A stretch of 64,000 nt of DNA from CBDFGS01 sp965247255 (GTDB lineage Bacteria; Chloroflexota; Dehalococcoidia; Lucifugimonadales; CAUZJF01): the NCBI GenBank assembly GCA_965247255.1, contig CBDFGS010000011.1, forward strand, positions 372,001 through 436,000, written 5' to 3'. Positions 1 to 8,543 of this stretch are shown in pieces; the stretch's first letter is position 1, and each line of letters begins with the position of its first letter. Made by a program: the position numbers and the translations under genes. The notes under the pieces are model-generated. The model made no database searches, had not been told where the DNA came from, and saw nothing but the letters and a program-made list of their open reading frames with translations.

Positions 1-125
1 TGGGCCGTGCGGTGCTGGGGCTCTTCATGTCTGTGACTACCGTTGTCATCAGTGGCGGGCAGAGAGGTTTCTTGTCACAGTAGCTACGATCCACTCCGGA
101 GTCGCGGCTGGCGGCATTCGTGACG

Positions 126-416
126 TCAGTGTGTCCCACTGCGTCGTCCCCATTCCGGCTCCAAGAATCTTCCTTGGACGAGCTCGTGTTCCTGTGCCTT
201 AACAATCCGGGCTCCGAGAACCAAAGCATGCCTAACTAGATTGGACTCAAGGGCTTGGTCAAGTTGTCCGTGTGTTACCGTGGCGAAAGTTGTCGCGTTG
301 GCAATATCTGTAACGCGATCCCGACGCCGGTATAAACGCTGGCGGCACGGACTGCTGCAGGTTCTTGCATCACCGCGGGCGGGTTCAAATGATCGTCCGC
401 ACTGAAGACAGAACAC
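126..416 (-). CDS. Small cysteine-rich zinc-finger-like protein, unknown function
   Basis: This 96-residue protein begins with a compact CxxC (C3, C6) followed by a second cysteine pair near residues 20-24 and a run of arginines (RLYRRR). That pattern looks like a small zinc-binding, nucleic-acid-contacting domain. The GTG start at 416 is chosen because AGGAGG lies five bases upstream. The C-terminal half has no motif I recognise. It is read in the same direction as the HTH gene at 1275-1499 but is separated from it by a gene-poor stretch. The zinc-binding role is inferred only from cysteine spacing; the function is unknown. Confidence 0.55.
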   Translation of the reverse strand: MFCLQCGRSFEPARGDARTCSSPCRQRLYRRRDRVTDIANATTFATVTHGQLDQALESNLVRHALVLGARIVKAQEHELVQGRFLEPEWGRRSGTH

Positions 417-1039
417 TTATTCCTCCTGCTGTAACTAGCCCGGCGCAGATTCGAATCGCTGTCGTAAATGACTTTGAATCAGAGGCCAAATCGAAACTGT
501 CTCAGCGTGGCCACATCAAGAACTCAGAAGAACTCCAATTCTGGGTTCCCCACCCCACCCGTACGTCCAATCTGTTTCCTCCAGACAGGGGAGTTTGCTT
601 AGGCCGGGCCCAGGTTGTGAGCCCGGCCCCTGTCTGCGCAAATCCCTTGGTATAGTCGTTCCCGGCACCTCCTGCCGGTATCTCCTTTCCCAAGGGCAAA
701 GCGCCTAAGGTTGATATGGGCATATGGCCCTCTTTGGAATATCTGTAACACTACGGAGGGCGGAGTTCGTCTTCCCCCCCTCACCAGGTGACCAACCCAC
801 CTTTTTTCTTCAAGAATTCCCTTTTTCTTCCGAGATCGAATCTCGGCCTCTGAGCTTCCTGCAACACCGGTTGCTCAGCCTCCGGCGGAGGCAGTCGCCG
901 TCCTCACGCGGCTGGCCGTTTCAGCGGGTTGTCCGCTGCACCTTGTTTAAGCCTCGCTATGTGCGTGCGATTGAGGGGCAGTTAATTCGCCCTCCCCCTA
1001 GACGGCGATGACTTATGTAGGCAGGTTCGCGTCGGTCAG
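417..1039. other. Gene-poor stretch with a large inverted repeat
   Basis: No open frame here has convincing coding character or a ribosome site. The stretch contains a split inverted repeat at 582-636: CAGACAGG and GGCCGGGC on the left are matched by GCCCGGCC and CCTGTCTG on the right. No T-run follows on either strand, so it is not an obvious terminator. A short palindrome, GCCTCCGGCGGAGGC, lies near 878. It may be decayed intergenic DNA. Confidence 0.4.
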
Positions 1040-1288
1040 CTATGGCAAGTTCCTGCCGTTGTCTACGTTCTTTGTCCTCGAGAGAAATTTGGTCGGAGGT
1101 GGATTGAGACCTGGTGTTGCCCTTCTCGCGGGCTTGGCGTTGGAAACCGCGACCTCCGCCAAGATCGCGGCCAGGGCCAAGAGCGCACGTTCAGTCGCTC
1201 GGTCCATTTCGATTCCGTTAGGACCACGATTCCGAGACGGGTGGTTCCGATTCCCCCGTAACTGTCCCCGTTCCCTACGCCGCGCCAT
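1040..1288 (-). CDS. Possible small hypothetical protein
   Basis: An 82-residue frame starts at ATG 1288 and overlaps the last 14 bases of the upstream HTH gene, which suggests translational coupling. The N-terminus is very basic (MARRRERG) and an alanine-rich helix lies in the middle (RATERALLALAAILAEVA). I see no recognisable domain and the ribosome site is weak (GGAG about 15 bases upstream). It could be a partner of the HTH protein or a chance frame in GC-rich DNA. Confidence 0.3.
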   Translation of the reverse strand: MARRRERGQLRGNRNHPSRNRGPNGIEMDRATERALLALAAILAEVAVSNAKPARRATPGLNPPPTKFLSRTKNVDNGRNLP

Positions 1289-1499
1289 GGCTGTTTGCTC
1301 TGGCTCCAACGGATTCAACGAGGGTAGAACGGTGGCTTGTCAGAGTGATCTCGATCCTTTCGGCCAGATCCGGCGGGATCTCTCTAAGATCACGCTCCAT
1401 TTCGGATAGTCGCGATGGATGAATCCCGATGAGTTGCGCTAATTGGTACTGCCGTATACCAGCTTTTCGGCGCTTGATCAGTAACCCCAGCCCGTCCAT
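1275..1499 (-). CDS. XRE-family helix-turn-helix regulator (short)
   Basis: This 74-residue protein has a typical Cro/CI-type HTH: residues 9-40 contain the Q-x-x-L-A-x-x-x-G-I-x-x-S-x-x-S-x-x-E pattern (YQLAQLIGIHPSRLSEME). It should bind DNA as a small dimeric regulator; the target is unknown. The ATG at 1499 has GAGGGGG about seven bases upstream. A strong terminator-like hairpin lies directly upstream (1522-1555), so transcription is either independent of the 384-residue gene behind it or attenuated between the two. Family assignment is solid; role is inferred. Confidence 0.75.
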   Translation of the reverse strand: MDGLGLLIKRRKAGIRQYQLAQLIGIHPSRLSEMERDLREIPPDLAERIEITLTSHRSTLVESVGARANSHGAA

Positions 1500-1512
1500 A
1501 AAAAACCCCCTC

Positions 1513-1555
1513 AGAAAAAAAGAGATCGACGTAGAAAAACTTCTACATCGATCTT
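1513..1555 (-). terminator. Rho-independent terminator after the 384-aa gene
   Basis: On the minus strand a 13-bp stem (GATCGATGTAGAA pairing with TTCTACGTCGATC, one mismatch, arms at 1541-1553 and 1524-1536) with a four-base loop is followed by TCTTTTTTT. It sits between the 384-residue gene and the HTH gene, both on the minus strand. Being nearly palindromic, it could also serve as an operator for the adjacent HTH protein. Confidence 0.75.
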
Positions 1556-1620
1556 AAGGGGGTATCTGGAGATACGAGTTGGCGCGCTAGGGCGCTAACT
1601 CGACAACCACTCTTTTGCAG

Positions 1621-2775
1621 CTACGAATCGACCGGGTCGGTGTCCGTTTTGAAACCTCCGCTTTCCAGCCGGTCTAGGTCGAGCAGATAGTCCATCCTCT
1701 TGACAAGCGCAGAACGCTGTTTGTTGAAGTTAGGCACGGTGCAAAGATGGGCCGGCGAGTAAAGGTTCCACAATGCCACGGCCTGTTTTTGTGGAATGTG
1801 TTCCCGATTGGTGTCGGTTAGTTTTTGTTCAAAGCAAAAGATGGTCCAAGTTCGGATCGTATTTTCGACTGACTGAGCTGCTTGGCGGAACCGAACACGA
1901 CGGTGCCTTCCTCGGCTCAAGATCTCGTGTTTCAAGAGCACGTCCTCTTCTTCTACTGCCTGCAACAGCGAGGCAATGTCAGGTGTGATCGCCTCAGGTC
2001 GGTGGAAAGTTACCGTGAGCCTCCTGGGTACGTTAAACCCCGCGGATCCGGTATGCCCGTAGGACAAGAAGGGCAGATCGATCGGATCTCCCGTTGCTAA
2101 GTGTGCGAAGACAGCATCAGTCGTCAGGCCGTACGGGGCCGCTAGGACCTCAAGCAAGAGCCGGGCGGTGAGGCCGGTCGGTTGTCTCCTGGGGCCAAGT
2201 TCCGCGCCATCGCCCGCTGACATCGAGTCAAAACCCTCTTCGGTCGACGCTTCCCTAGAAAAATCGTCAATGGCTTTCGTAATCATTGATCCAAGATCAT
2301 GGTCCACACCTTGTCTGCGAAACACCCACCACGCTCGGGAGATAGAAACGAGCTGGCGGCGAAGCGAGTCAATCGGATCAGCAGGGGGAAACATGCCACG
2401 CTCCCTTGCTTCGGACCATGAAGAGACAGATCTCGTGATAGGAGGTGAATCTTGTCCCCAGAGTAGACGGCGCGCCGCTCTGACATCTCGCGGCCAAACG
2501 TCATTGTAGATTTGGAAGTAAAAGCGGCTGTCTATTTTCCATTCCAGCTTTGGATCCGTATCAGAGAAATTCACCCATTCTGAGTCCGTACGGGATTTCA
2601 GTTTTGCGGCGAACGACCAGATGCTGCGGGCCTCATCCGTTTGTTCCAGATCTAGCCGGGGCAGGGATTTCTCTAAAACTTTTCCTTTGACGGCTAGCTG
2701 ATGAGATCCGCATAACCGAGAAGCGACGCCTTCGCCGATATATACCCCGCAATTAAGACACCCTTGCCGCGCCAC
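1621..2775 (-). CDS. Hypothetical protein with N-terminal zinc motif
   Basis: This 384-residue protein is of unrecognised family. The first 25 residues hold CxxC (C6, C9) and a C-x-x-H pair (CGSH), consistent with one zinc site. The rest is soluble-looking and mixed alpha/beta, with tryptophan-rich segments around residues 80-150, and no signal peptide or membrane segment. It ends at TAG 1621 and is followed by a strong terminator and a small HTH gene on the same strand. A methyltransferase remnant diverges from its 5' side. The cysteine-rich N-terminus recalls the other small zinc-motif gene at 126-416, suggesting an accessory, possibly mobile, patch. I do not assign a function. Confidence 0.6.
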   Translation of the reverse strand: MARQGCLNCGVYIGEGVASRLCGSHQLAVKGKVLEKSLPRLDLEQTDEARSIWSFAAKLKSRTDSEWVNFSDTDPKLEWKIDSRFYFQIYNDVWPRDVRAARRLLWGQDSPPITRSVSSWSEARERGMFPPADPIDSLRRQLVSISRAWWVFRRQGVDHDLGSMITKAIDDFSREASTEEGFDSMSAGDGAELGPRRQPTGLTARLLLEVLAAPYGLTTDAVFAHLATGDPIDLPFLSYGHTGSAGFNVPRRLTVTFHRPEAITPDIASLLQAVEEEDVLLKHEILSRGRHRRVRFRQAAQSVENTIRTWTIFCFEQKLTDTNREHIPQKQAVALWNLYSPAHLCTVPNFNKQRSALVKRMDYLLDLDRLESGGFKTDTDPVDS

Positions 2776-2797
2776 AAATCACCTCTTTGCTGGGGAC

Positions 2798-3265
2798 TTG
2801 ATTGATAGCATACATCGACCATCGACAGCAGACCGGATGAGCGTGTTTGGGGCGGTCCGTGCCAGGTTGAAGCCGTCCGGGTATTACTTGATTAGTACGG
2901 CGATGTATGATGACACCCGGCACCATCCCGACGACCTCGTCGTCGACCCCATCTCAGGTACCGTCTATCACAGATACGACAAGAATTGTCTCTTCGACCC
3001 TACCACCGACATCTATTACGAGCTGGTCTCAAGTCCCAGATACGACTATCGACTGGACGACACGCCCGAGGACTACGAAGGAGGAACCGAGATCGCTGGA
3101 CGATGGTATCTGCCGACAAGGAGGTACCGCACCACAAAAGGTCTGAAAACAGAACTGGAGGCAGAAGGCTTCAAAACGCTCCTCCAGACTGGTGAGTTTG
3201 GAGAGAACGCACTATGCACGCTGGCTGCGGACTCTCGGGTCCCGACGGCACGGAAAGATGGATAG
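2798..3265 (+). pseudogene. C-terminal remnant of a SAM-dependent methyltransferase
   Basis: The frame keeps the last third of a class I methyltransferase: a helix-strand segment (VFGAVRARLKPSGYYLISTA), then a conserved-looking body through about residue 140. The N-terminal Rossmann half with the glycine-rich SAM loop is absent, because the frame opens only 20 bases after the divergent gene at 2775. There is no good ribosome site. I read it as a truncated relic; a stand-alone expressed product is unlikely to bind SAM. Confidence 0.5.
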
Positions 3266-3775
3266 TCAGTCGATGCTCTCATCGAACCAATCTGAGCAAT
3301 CCAACGCTACTCGTCTGAGTTTCTTCTCTCAGGTTTGTACCGCAGCCAGTCGTCTGGCGACTTGGGCATGGACGGGATAGAGACCATCCGGAAATATTGA
3401 AGGTGCAACTTGGACCCTCCCCCATCTCCACCACGAACACGAATCGCCACCGGCCTCAGCCCCATTTGGCTAGAACGCGTCCCTAGATGCGAGCTCAACT
3501 TGGAGCGGGGGAAGCCGGTGCCGGTGTTTGACTCACCCGACGATCAGGTCGTCGCTGTTAGAACTCTGGCCGAGGGCGACCTAATGGTCCGGGTTAAGCG
3601 TCGGGCAGGCTCCGGTTTTCCGGCCGTTTTCGAACCCTCTGATCCCCCTTTTGCTTCCAACTCGGCTACAGTACGTACTCTCCGGAAGATATTGAGTGAT
3701 AATGTCCCCACTCGGTGAACGTCTAAAACGCCAAACAAATGGGGTTGTCTCGGCCAGCCAATATAGGTGATATCA
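3266..3775. other. No supported gene
   Basis: Short frames occur on both strands (for example 3410-3718 plus) but none has a plausible ribosome site, domain or neighbour support. I see nothing else in this stretch until the palindrome at 3776. Confidence 0.4.
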
Positions 3776-3806
3776 AAGAGGCCTTCGTACGGTACGAAGG
3801 CCTCTT
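3776..3806 (-). terminator. Perfect 15-bp palindrome beside tRNA-Pro scar
   Basis: The arms AAGAGGCCTTCGTAC (3776-3790) and GTACGAAGGCCTCTT (3792-3806) are perfect complements around one central base. On the minus strand the hairpin lies ten bases past the CCA end of the tRNA-like sequence and is followed by a short T stretch, as expected for a tRNA terminator. Confidence 0.6.
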
Positions 3807-3816
3807 CTCACATTCC

Positions 3817-3893
3817 TGGTCGGGGTGACTGGACTCGAACCAGCGACCTCGTCGTCCCGAACGTAGCGCTACCAGCTGCGCCTTTCTTGAGGC
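3817..3893 (-). tRNA. Degenerate tRNA-Pro (CGG) with intact 3' half
   Basis: Read on the minus strand, the sequence has a D arm (GCGC AGCTGGTA GCGC), an anticodon loop TTCGGGA (anticodon CGG, proline), a good T arm (CTGG TTCGAGT CCAG), a 3' acceptor strand CACCCCG, discriminator A and an encoded CCA ending at 3817. The 5' acceptor strand that should read CGGGGTG is missing, being replaced by unrelated bases, and the anticodon stem has mismatches. It is probably a pseudogene, perhaps the scar of an integration event that regenerated or kept only the 3' side. A functional tRNA-Pro must lie elsewhere. Confidence 0.55.
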
Positions 3894-4098
3894 CTATGCG
3901 GATGGAGAAACTTCGTCCATCGCACGGGTAGCAGACCATTGAAGAGCGCGGATTCATGATCATATCGAGACTGCCGTGGGCAAGGTGCGCGACTGGCGGG
4001 GGTGAGGTCTGGGCTGAAAGATCGTTGTTGGGGTTTGCTGGGTGGTTTGACGTCACGTAACCACAAGTTGACGCGGAATTGAGAGTGTCGGATGGCGA

Positions 4099-4127
4099 TT
4101 GACAACTTCCTTGCTTGATCTTATAGT
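4099..4127 (+). promoter_or_regulatory. Sigma-70-type promoter
   Basis: TTGACA at 4099-4104 and TATAGT at 4122-4127 are separated by exactly 17 bases. It points toward the small fragment at 4207 and the PPOX gene at 4418. The same -35/-10 pair and spacing recur before the flavin oxidoreductase at 10166-10194. Confidence 0.6.
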
Positions 4128-4206
4128 CGGCGATGTCTCAGGTTATTGCGTCTTTGAAGAGCTTCAGTTCCCATAGGGAGATATCGGTCCAAACCCGGTC
4201 GCAGGA

Positions 4207-4332
4207 ATGACGAATCGGGCTAGAGTGTTGAGGGTGGGCGCGCTGCTACACGACGGTTGGCCCCCGAAGGCCGTCATGAAGCGCAAACACACCCGGAAAC
4301 AGGGCCGGTATCTGACGTTTATCCACTACTAA
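4207..4332 (+). pseudogene. N-terminal fragment of a LexA-like regulator
   Basis: A 41-codon frame (ATG 4207, TAA 4330-4332) contains RKHTRKQGRYLTFIHY, which closely recalls the opening of small LexA-DNA-binding-like regulators (K-x-T-x-K-Q-G-x-Y-L-x-F-I). It stops where the recognition helix should begin. A 5' truncated-in-frame remnant is the simplest reading; family assignment rests on one short motif. Confidence 0.35.
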
Positions 4333-4417
4333 GCCAGATCCATGAGCGTGCGCCGGCGGGAACCGACATGCAGTGGTATTTCCTTGCCCGGCTCCAAGAG
4401 TAGATACGGAAAGGACG

Positions 4418-4879
4418 ATGCCACAACTGACGACTGAGCAAGTCAGCGAGTTCCTGGCTACGCCGGTGATCGCGCGGCTGGCCACGGTGAAGCCCGATGG
4501 CGGGCCCTACATCGTGCCGGTCTGGCAGCACTGGGACGGCGAGGCGATGTACGTGATCCCCAGGGGACGCTCGCGGTTCGTCGAGCACCTGTGCAGCGAG
4601 CCCAGGGTCGCCGTCTCCTGCGCCGCCGACGAAGTTGATATGGACCTTGGAATAGGCCACAGGCGGGTGCTGATCGAGGGCAGGGCAGAGATCGTCGAGG
4701 GGCCCGTCTTGATGACGGGCCTGATGCTCGAGATCGCTCGCGAGATGGCAGCGCGCTACGGGGGTGACGCCGGCCTTAGATACCTCGACGGCAGTATGCA
4801 CAAGCCCCGCTACCTGCTGCGCATCGTCACCGACAAGATGACCACCTGGGAAGGCCGCTGGCACCCCCGCTACGGCTAG
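4418..4879 (+). CDS. PPOX-class flavin/F420-binding oxidoreductase
   Basis: This 153-residue protein belongs to the pyridoxamine 5'-phosphate oxidase-like split beta-barrel family. The N-terminal strand pattern (VIARLATVKPDGGPYIVPVW) followed by a short loop and YVIPRGRSRFVEHL is typical of the cofactor-binding half. Members bind FMN or F420 and reduce small organics, or degrade haem; the substrate cannot be told here. ATG 4418 is preferred over an upstream in-frame ATG at 4373 because GGAAAGGA lies just before it. It converges on thrC, with a stem-loop repeat at 4901-4929 between them. Confidence 0.8.
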   Translation: MPQLTTEQVSEFLATPVIARLATVKPDGGPYIVPVWQHWDGEAMYVIPRGRSRFVEHLCSEPRVAVSCAADEVDMDLGIGHRRVLIEGRAEIVEGPVLMTGLMLEIAREMAARYGGDAGLRYLDGSMHKPRYLLRIVTDKMTTWEGRWHPRYG

Positions 4880-4900
4880 CCCGGCGTACGGCCCGGCGCG

Positions 4901-4929
4901 GTAGGGGCAGGTTTCAAATCTGCCCTACG
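4901..4929. repeat. GTAGGGGC-type dispersed stem-loop repeat, copy 1
   Basis: GTAGGGGCAG and CTGCCCTAC form an imperfect hairpin. It lies between two convergent genes and may act as a bidirectional terminator. Related copies are at 12337-12364 and 25574-25598. Confidence 0.55.
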
Positions 4930-5052
4930 GCCCCAGTCGATCTGCCAAATCAGATGTATTGGGCGCCAGACGTATGCGCTGCCGGCCTCATATCGATGGA
5001 CCGCGGCTGCGTCGGTAACTCAATCGGTACAAGGGACTGGCGAGTTCTCGAC

Positions 5053-6381
5053 CTACTCCACCGCGGAAGCTATGGCCCCGACTACCGAACCGATGTCGCC
5101 CGGCAGCTCCACCGGCTTGTTCGCCAGCTTGGATTCCACTCCCGGCAGCGATCGGGCGTGGTACCCCACCTTGAAGTCGATGAACTTGAGCCCGCTGGCG
5201 GTGGACAGGACGACAACACGCTCCTCGTGTCTAATCAGTCCCCCGTCGACCAGTTTCATCAGAGCCGCTAGTGCGACGCCGGTCTGAGGACAGCTAAACA
5301 GGCCAGTGCTGTCGGCAAGCGCAGCGGCGTGAGCAAGCTCGTCCTCCGAGGCCTGTTCGACGATCCCGTCGAATGCCTTTAGGACCGCGATGGCCTTCGC
5401 GGCGCTTACGGGGTTACCGATCTGGATGGCGGTAGCCAGCGTGGGCTTGGCGGTAATAGGCTCGAACTCCGTAAAACCCTTCTTGTAGCTCGTGTACAGC
5501 GGGTTGGCGTTGGCCGCCTGAGCGCATACGAGGCGTGGGAGACTCTGGATAATGCCCAGGTCCCGCATCATCTGGAACCCGAGGCCTATGGCCGTTATAT
5601 TGCCCAGATTACCTCCCGGCACGATGATCCAGTCGGGTACCTCCCAGTCGAACTGCTGCACGATCTCAATGCTGATCGTCTTCTGGCCCTCTATCCGCAG
5701 CGGGTTCACCGAGTTGGCCAGATAGAAACGCTTGTCCCGACTCAGCTCCTCCACGATCGCCATGCACCCGTCGAAGTCCGTGTCTAGGGCCAGGGTCAGG
5801 GCGCCATTCGAGATCGGCTGTATCAGCTGTGCCCGAGAAACCTTGTCTTTCGGCAGCACCACGATCGCCGGAATGCCTGCGGCAGCGCAGTAGGCTGCAA
5901 CGGAGGCCGAGGTGTCGCCCGTCGAGGCGCAGACGACGGCCTCGATGCTGCCGCCTCCGCTGATTATCTCCTTCACCGCCGACACCAGAACCGTCATGCC
6001 CAGGTCCTTGAACGACGCCGTGTGGCTATTGCCGCACTGTTTTACCCACAGGTCTTTCAAGCCCAGGGACGCCCCAAAGCGATCGGCGCGATGTAGGTTG
6101 GTCCCACCCTCGTACAGCGACACGATATTCTCGTTGGCGATGTCCGGGTATACCAGCTCCTTCTTGCCCCACACACCGCTGCCGTACGGGACCTGCGTCC
6201 TCATGTAGCGTTCGTCGAACAGCTTCATCCAGGCCGCGGGGCTCCGCCTTTTCAGGCTTGCGACGTCGTGCACGACCTCGAGAAGGCCGTCGCAGTGGGG
6301 ACACCGGTACACTACCTCGGTCAATTCGTGGCGGCCCTCGCAGCCGCTAGCGCATTGAAACCACGCGTTGTACGTTGGCAT
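5053..6381 (-). CDS. thrC: Threonine synthase
   Basis: This 442-residue PLP enzyme should convert O-phospho-L-homoserine to L-threonine in the cytosol, the last step of threonine synthesis. An N-terminal zinc ribbon is visible (C10, C14, C27, C30), as in the longer bacterial thrC class. The PLP lysine lies in SHTASFKDLGM (K125), and a glycine-rich phosphate-binding loop (PGGNLGN) comes later. The start at 6381 has AGGGAGGG about ten bases upstream. It is transcribed alone, divergent from the GH127-like gene. Pathway context is absent locally, but the family call is firm. Confidence 0.92.
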   Translation of the reverse strand: MPTYNAWFQCASGCEGRHELTEVVYRCPHCDGLLEVVHDVASLKRRSPAAWMKLFDERYMRTQVPYGSGVWGKKELVYPDIANENIVSLYEGGTNLHRADRFGASLGLKDLWVKQCGNSHTASFKDLGMTVLVSAVKEIISGGGSIEAVVCASTGDTSASVAAYCAAAGIPAIVVLPKDKVSRAQLIQPISNGALTLALDTDFDGCMAIVEELSRDKRFYLANSVNPLRIEGQKTISIEIVQQFDWEVPDWIIVPGGNLGNITAIGLGFQMMRDLGIIQSLPRLVCAQAANANPLYTSYKKGFTEFEPITAKPTLATAIQIGNPVSAAKAIAVLKAFDGIVEQASEDELAHAAALADSTGLFSCPQTGVALAALMKLVDGGLIRHEERVVVLSTASGLKFIDFKVGYHARSLPGVESKLANKPVELPGDIGSVVGAIASAVE

Positions 6382-6691
6382 CGAGCACCACCCTCCCTAT
6401 TGACCAGTCTGTAGACGCCCGCAAAGCGCCCCATCGCCTGGTCGACTATTGTCCCGGCTGATTGCTACGGCCGCCGCCACCAGCAGCCGCCCACATTCGC
6501 CCCTTGTCCCTATCGTGCCGTGAGCGTGAGTCGCCACAGCAACCGCGAAGGCCGAGCATTTCCTGCTAACCGTTTTGCGCACACACCTGGTAGCATAGCT
6601 CAGCGCGGGGCGGTACACCAGACACGAATGCACCTGCCGCGCGGGTCCCATTCTCAGGGTGGGGCAGGCCGGGGTCTTGGGAGGCGTCGAC
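6382..6691. other. Divergent intergenic region, no gene seen
   Basis: This region between thrC (minus) and the GH127-like gene (plus) must hold both promoters. Apart from the two ribosome sites I see no strong -35/-10 pair, operator palindrome or small gene. Confidence 0.45.
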
Positions 6692-8500
6692 ATGCTTGGC
6701 CACAATCCCTACGCGAGCTGCACCATCGGCGAGCGCTACCACGCCGATGTCCCCGACACGCTGGACTTGGCTGAGCGAATGCGGCTTTCGGTGAATGCGC
6801 TTACGAGGGCATGGTTCCCGGAAGAGAGGTGGGCCCTCGCGTTTAATGTCGACTTTTCGCGGCGGCCGCCCGCGCTGCGCTTGGGACACCGCACCGACTG
6901 CTATCTCAACCTTACGCCGAAGTTCCTCGAGGCGCTCGCGCTGTGCCGGCCCGGTTCGGGAAGCAAGCAAAACCTCGACGTGGACGAGAATGTCCTCCGC
7001 GTCCAGCTTGAGCTGCTGGGCGACGATGGGCTGACCTACTGCCCATCCGACACGCTGCGCAAGTACAAGGACGACAGCGGCTTCGCAGAGGTATGGGGCG
7101 AGGGGCGGTCCTTGCTCGCGCTATCGATGCTCGAGCAGGTCGACGACGACCCGCGCTGGACGGACATTGGCCGGCGCAAGGTCGACCGCCTGCTAGAGCT
7201 GACGCGTGAGAAGGAGGGGTTCCGCTTCCTCTGGCGCGGCCGCTTCAAGCCGGGCCAGACCACTCCGAACGACGCGGACGAGCCGGACCGTCCGATCCCT
7301 GACGGCTCTCTCGGCGACAAGGCCGACCCTGTGCTCAGCATGATCTATTCTGTCGGAGCGGCGGGACACGGCTCCGGGCTCTTTCATAGAGTGACAGGCT
7401 ACGAACCGGCACGCGAGCTGTCGCGTGGACTCGCCCGATGGGCCCTGGCACGCATGTTCAAGAACGAGGACGGCCGGTACTGGTTCTACCATTTCCACCA
7501 CGGGTTGTACGCCCTCATGGCGGTGTGCCACTATGGGCTCCTCGCGGACGACAGGGAGGTATTACAGCGCGTCGATGCCTGTTACCGATGGGCTCGCGAG
7601 ATGGGAGAGCCGCTGATCGGGTTCTTCTCGGAAGCGATGCCCGGGCATAAGCCCTACCTCGAGCGGCGGGGCAACACCGTTGAGATCTGCGAGGTCGCAG
7701 ACATGGTCGTCTTGGCGCTCTGGCTAACGCGTGCCGGGATCGGCGACTACTGGGACGACATCGACCGGTGGATGCGGAACATGTACGCAGAAGGACAGAT
7801 GGTGGACGATGGGCCTGTCGACCAGATCCCGGAGGACCTGCTCGTCTCCGGCCCGATGCCGGACCGGTACGAGACCACGGAGGATGTGGCTGCAAGGTCG
7901 GTAGGTTCGTTCTGGGGGTGGATGCACGCGAACGACGCCTTCAAGACCATCGAGACAGGGGAGGGCGCCAAGCTGCAGAACCGGTCCATCATGCACTGCT
8001 GTACCGCAAACGGCTCGCGTACTCTCTACTACGTCTGGGACGCGATGGTCTCCCGAGAGACCGAAGAGGTGCGAGTCAACCTGCTCTTGAATCGGGCGTC
8101 CCCGTGGCTGGATGTCGACAGCTATCTGCCGGTTGAAGGCAAAGTCGTCCTTCGCATCAAGGACGCGCCGAGGGTCGCCGTCCGAATGCCGGAGTGGTCG
8201 GACCCGAGTGAAGTTCGCGCGGTGGTTGGCGGTGAACCTCGCCAAACGCGTGTCGAGGCTCGCTGGGTGAGGCTGGGGGGGTTGCAGCGCGGCGACGAGG
8301 TCACGCTCACGTTCCCAGTGCCCGAGCGCACGGTGCACCGCGTGATCGGGGAGATCCCCTTCAAGCTGACGCTACGCGGCTCCAACGTCGTGGACATCGA
8401 CCCGAAGGGCGCCCGGTGGCCGCTTTTCGAGAATCAGCCTTCAGGCCGATTGATCAAGCGGTCGAGGTTCATTCCGCAGACGCAGTCGGTCACCTGGTAG
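6692..8500 (+). CDS. GH127-like beta-L-arabinofuranosidase family protein
   Basis: This roughly 602-residue soluble protein resembles the GH127/DUF1680 alpha/alpha-barrel glycosidases that remove L-arabinofuranosyl residues. The zinc and catalytic cysteine signature of that family is recognisable: an E-x-C (E331-I-C) and a vicinal Cys-Cys (C436, C437 in HCCTANG). A beta-rich C-terminal domain follows. No signal peptide is seen, so it would act in the cytosol. The ATG at 6692 is chosen over an upstream in-frame start because GGGAGGC precedes it. It is followed after 43 bases by a sulfatase, suggesting a small operon for breaking down a sulfated or arabinosylated substrate. Confidence 0.75.
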   Translation: MLGHNPYASCTIGERYHADVPDTLDLAERMRLSVNALTRAWFPEERWALAFNVDFSRRPPALRLGHRTDCYLNLTPKFLEALALCRPGSGSKQNLDVDENVLRVQLELLGDDGLTYCPSDTLRKYKDDSGFAEVWGEGRSLLALSMLEQVDDDPRWTDIGRRKVDRLLELTREKEGFRFLWRGRFKPGQTTPNDADEPDRPIPDGSLGDKADPVLSMIYSVGAAGHGSGLFHRVTGYEPARELSRGLARWALARMFKNEDGRYWFYHFHHGLYALMAVCHYGLLADDREVLQRVDACYRWAREMGEPLIGFFSEAMPGHKPYLERRGNTVEICEVADMVVLALWLTRAGIGDYWDDIDRWMRNMYAEGQMVDDGPVDQIPEDLLVSGPMPDRYETTEDVAARSVGSFWGWMHANDAFKTIETGEGAKLQNRSIMHCCTANGSRTLYYVWDAMVSRETEEVRVNLLLNRASPWLDVDSYLPVEGKVVLRIKDAPRVAVRMPEWSDPSEVRAVVGGEPRQTRVEARWVRLGGLQRGDEVTLTFPVPERTVHRVIGEIPFKLTLRGSNVVDIDPKGARWPLFENQPSGRLIKRSRFIPQTQSVTW

Positions 8501-8543
8501 CCGTCCCCGCGCCACCTTCTCCGCCATGCCTTGGAGGGCGGTG

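Noticed and set aside
3410..3718. Plus-strand frame of 102 codons
   Set aside because: There is no ribosome site, no domain and no coding-like bias; it was left as part of a gene-free stretch.
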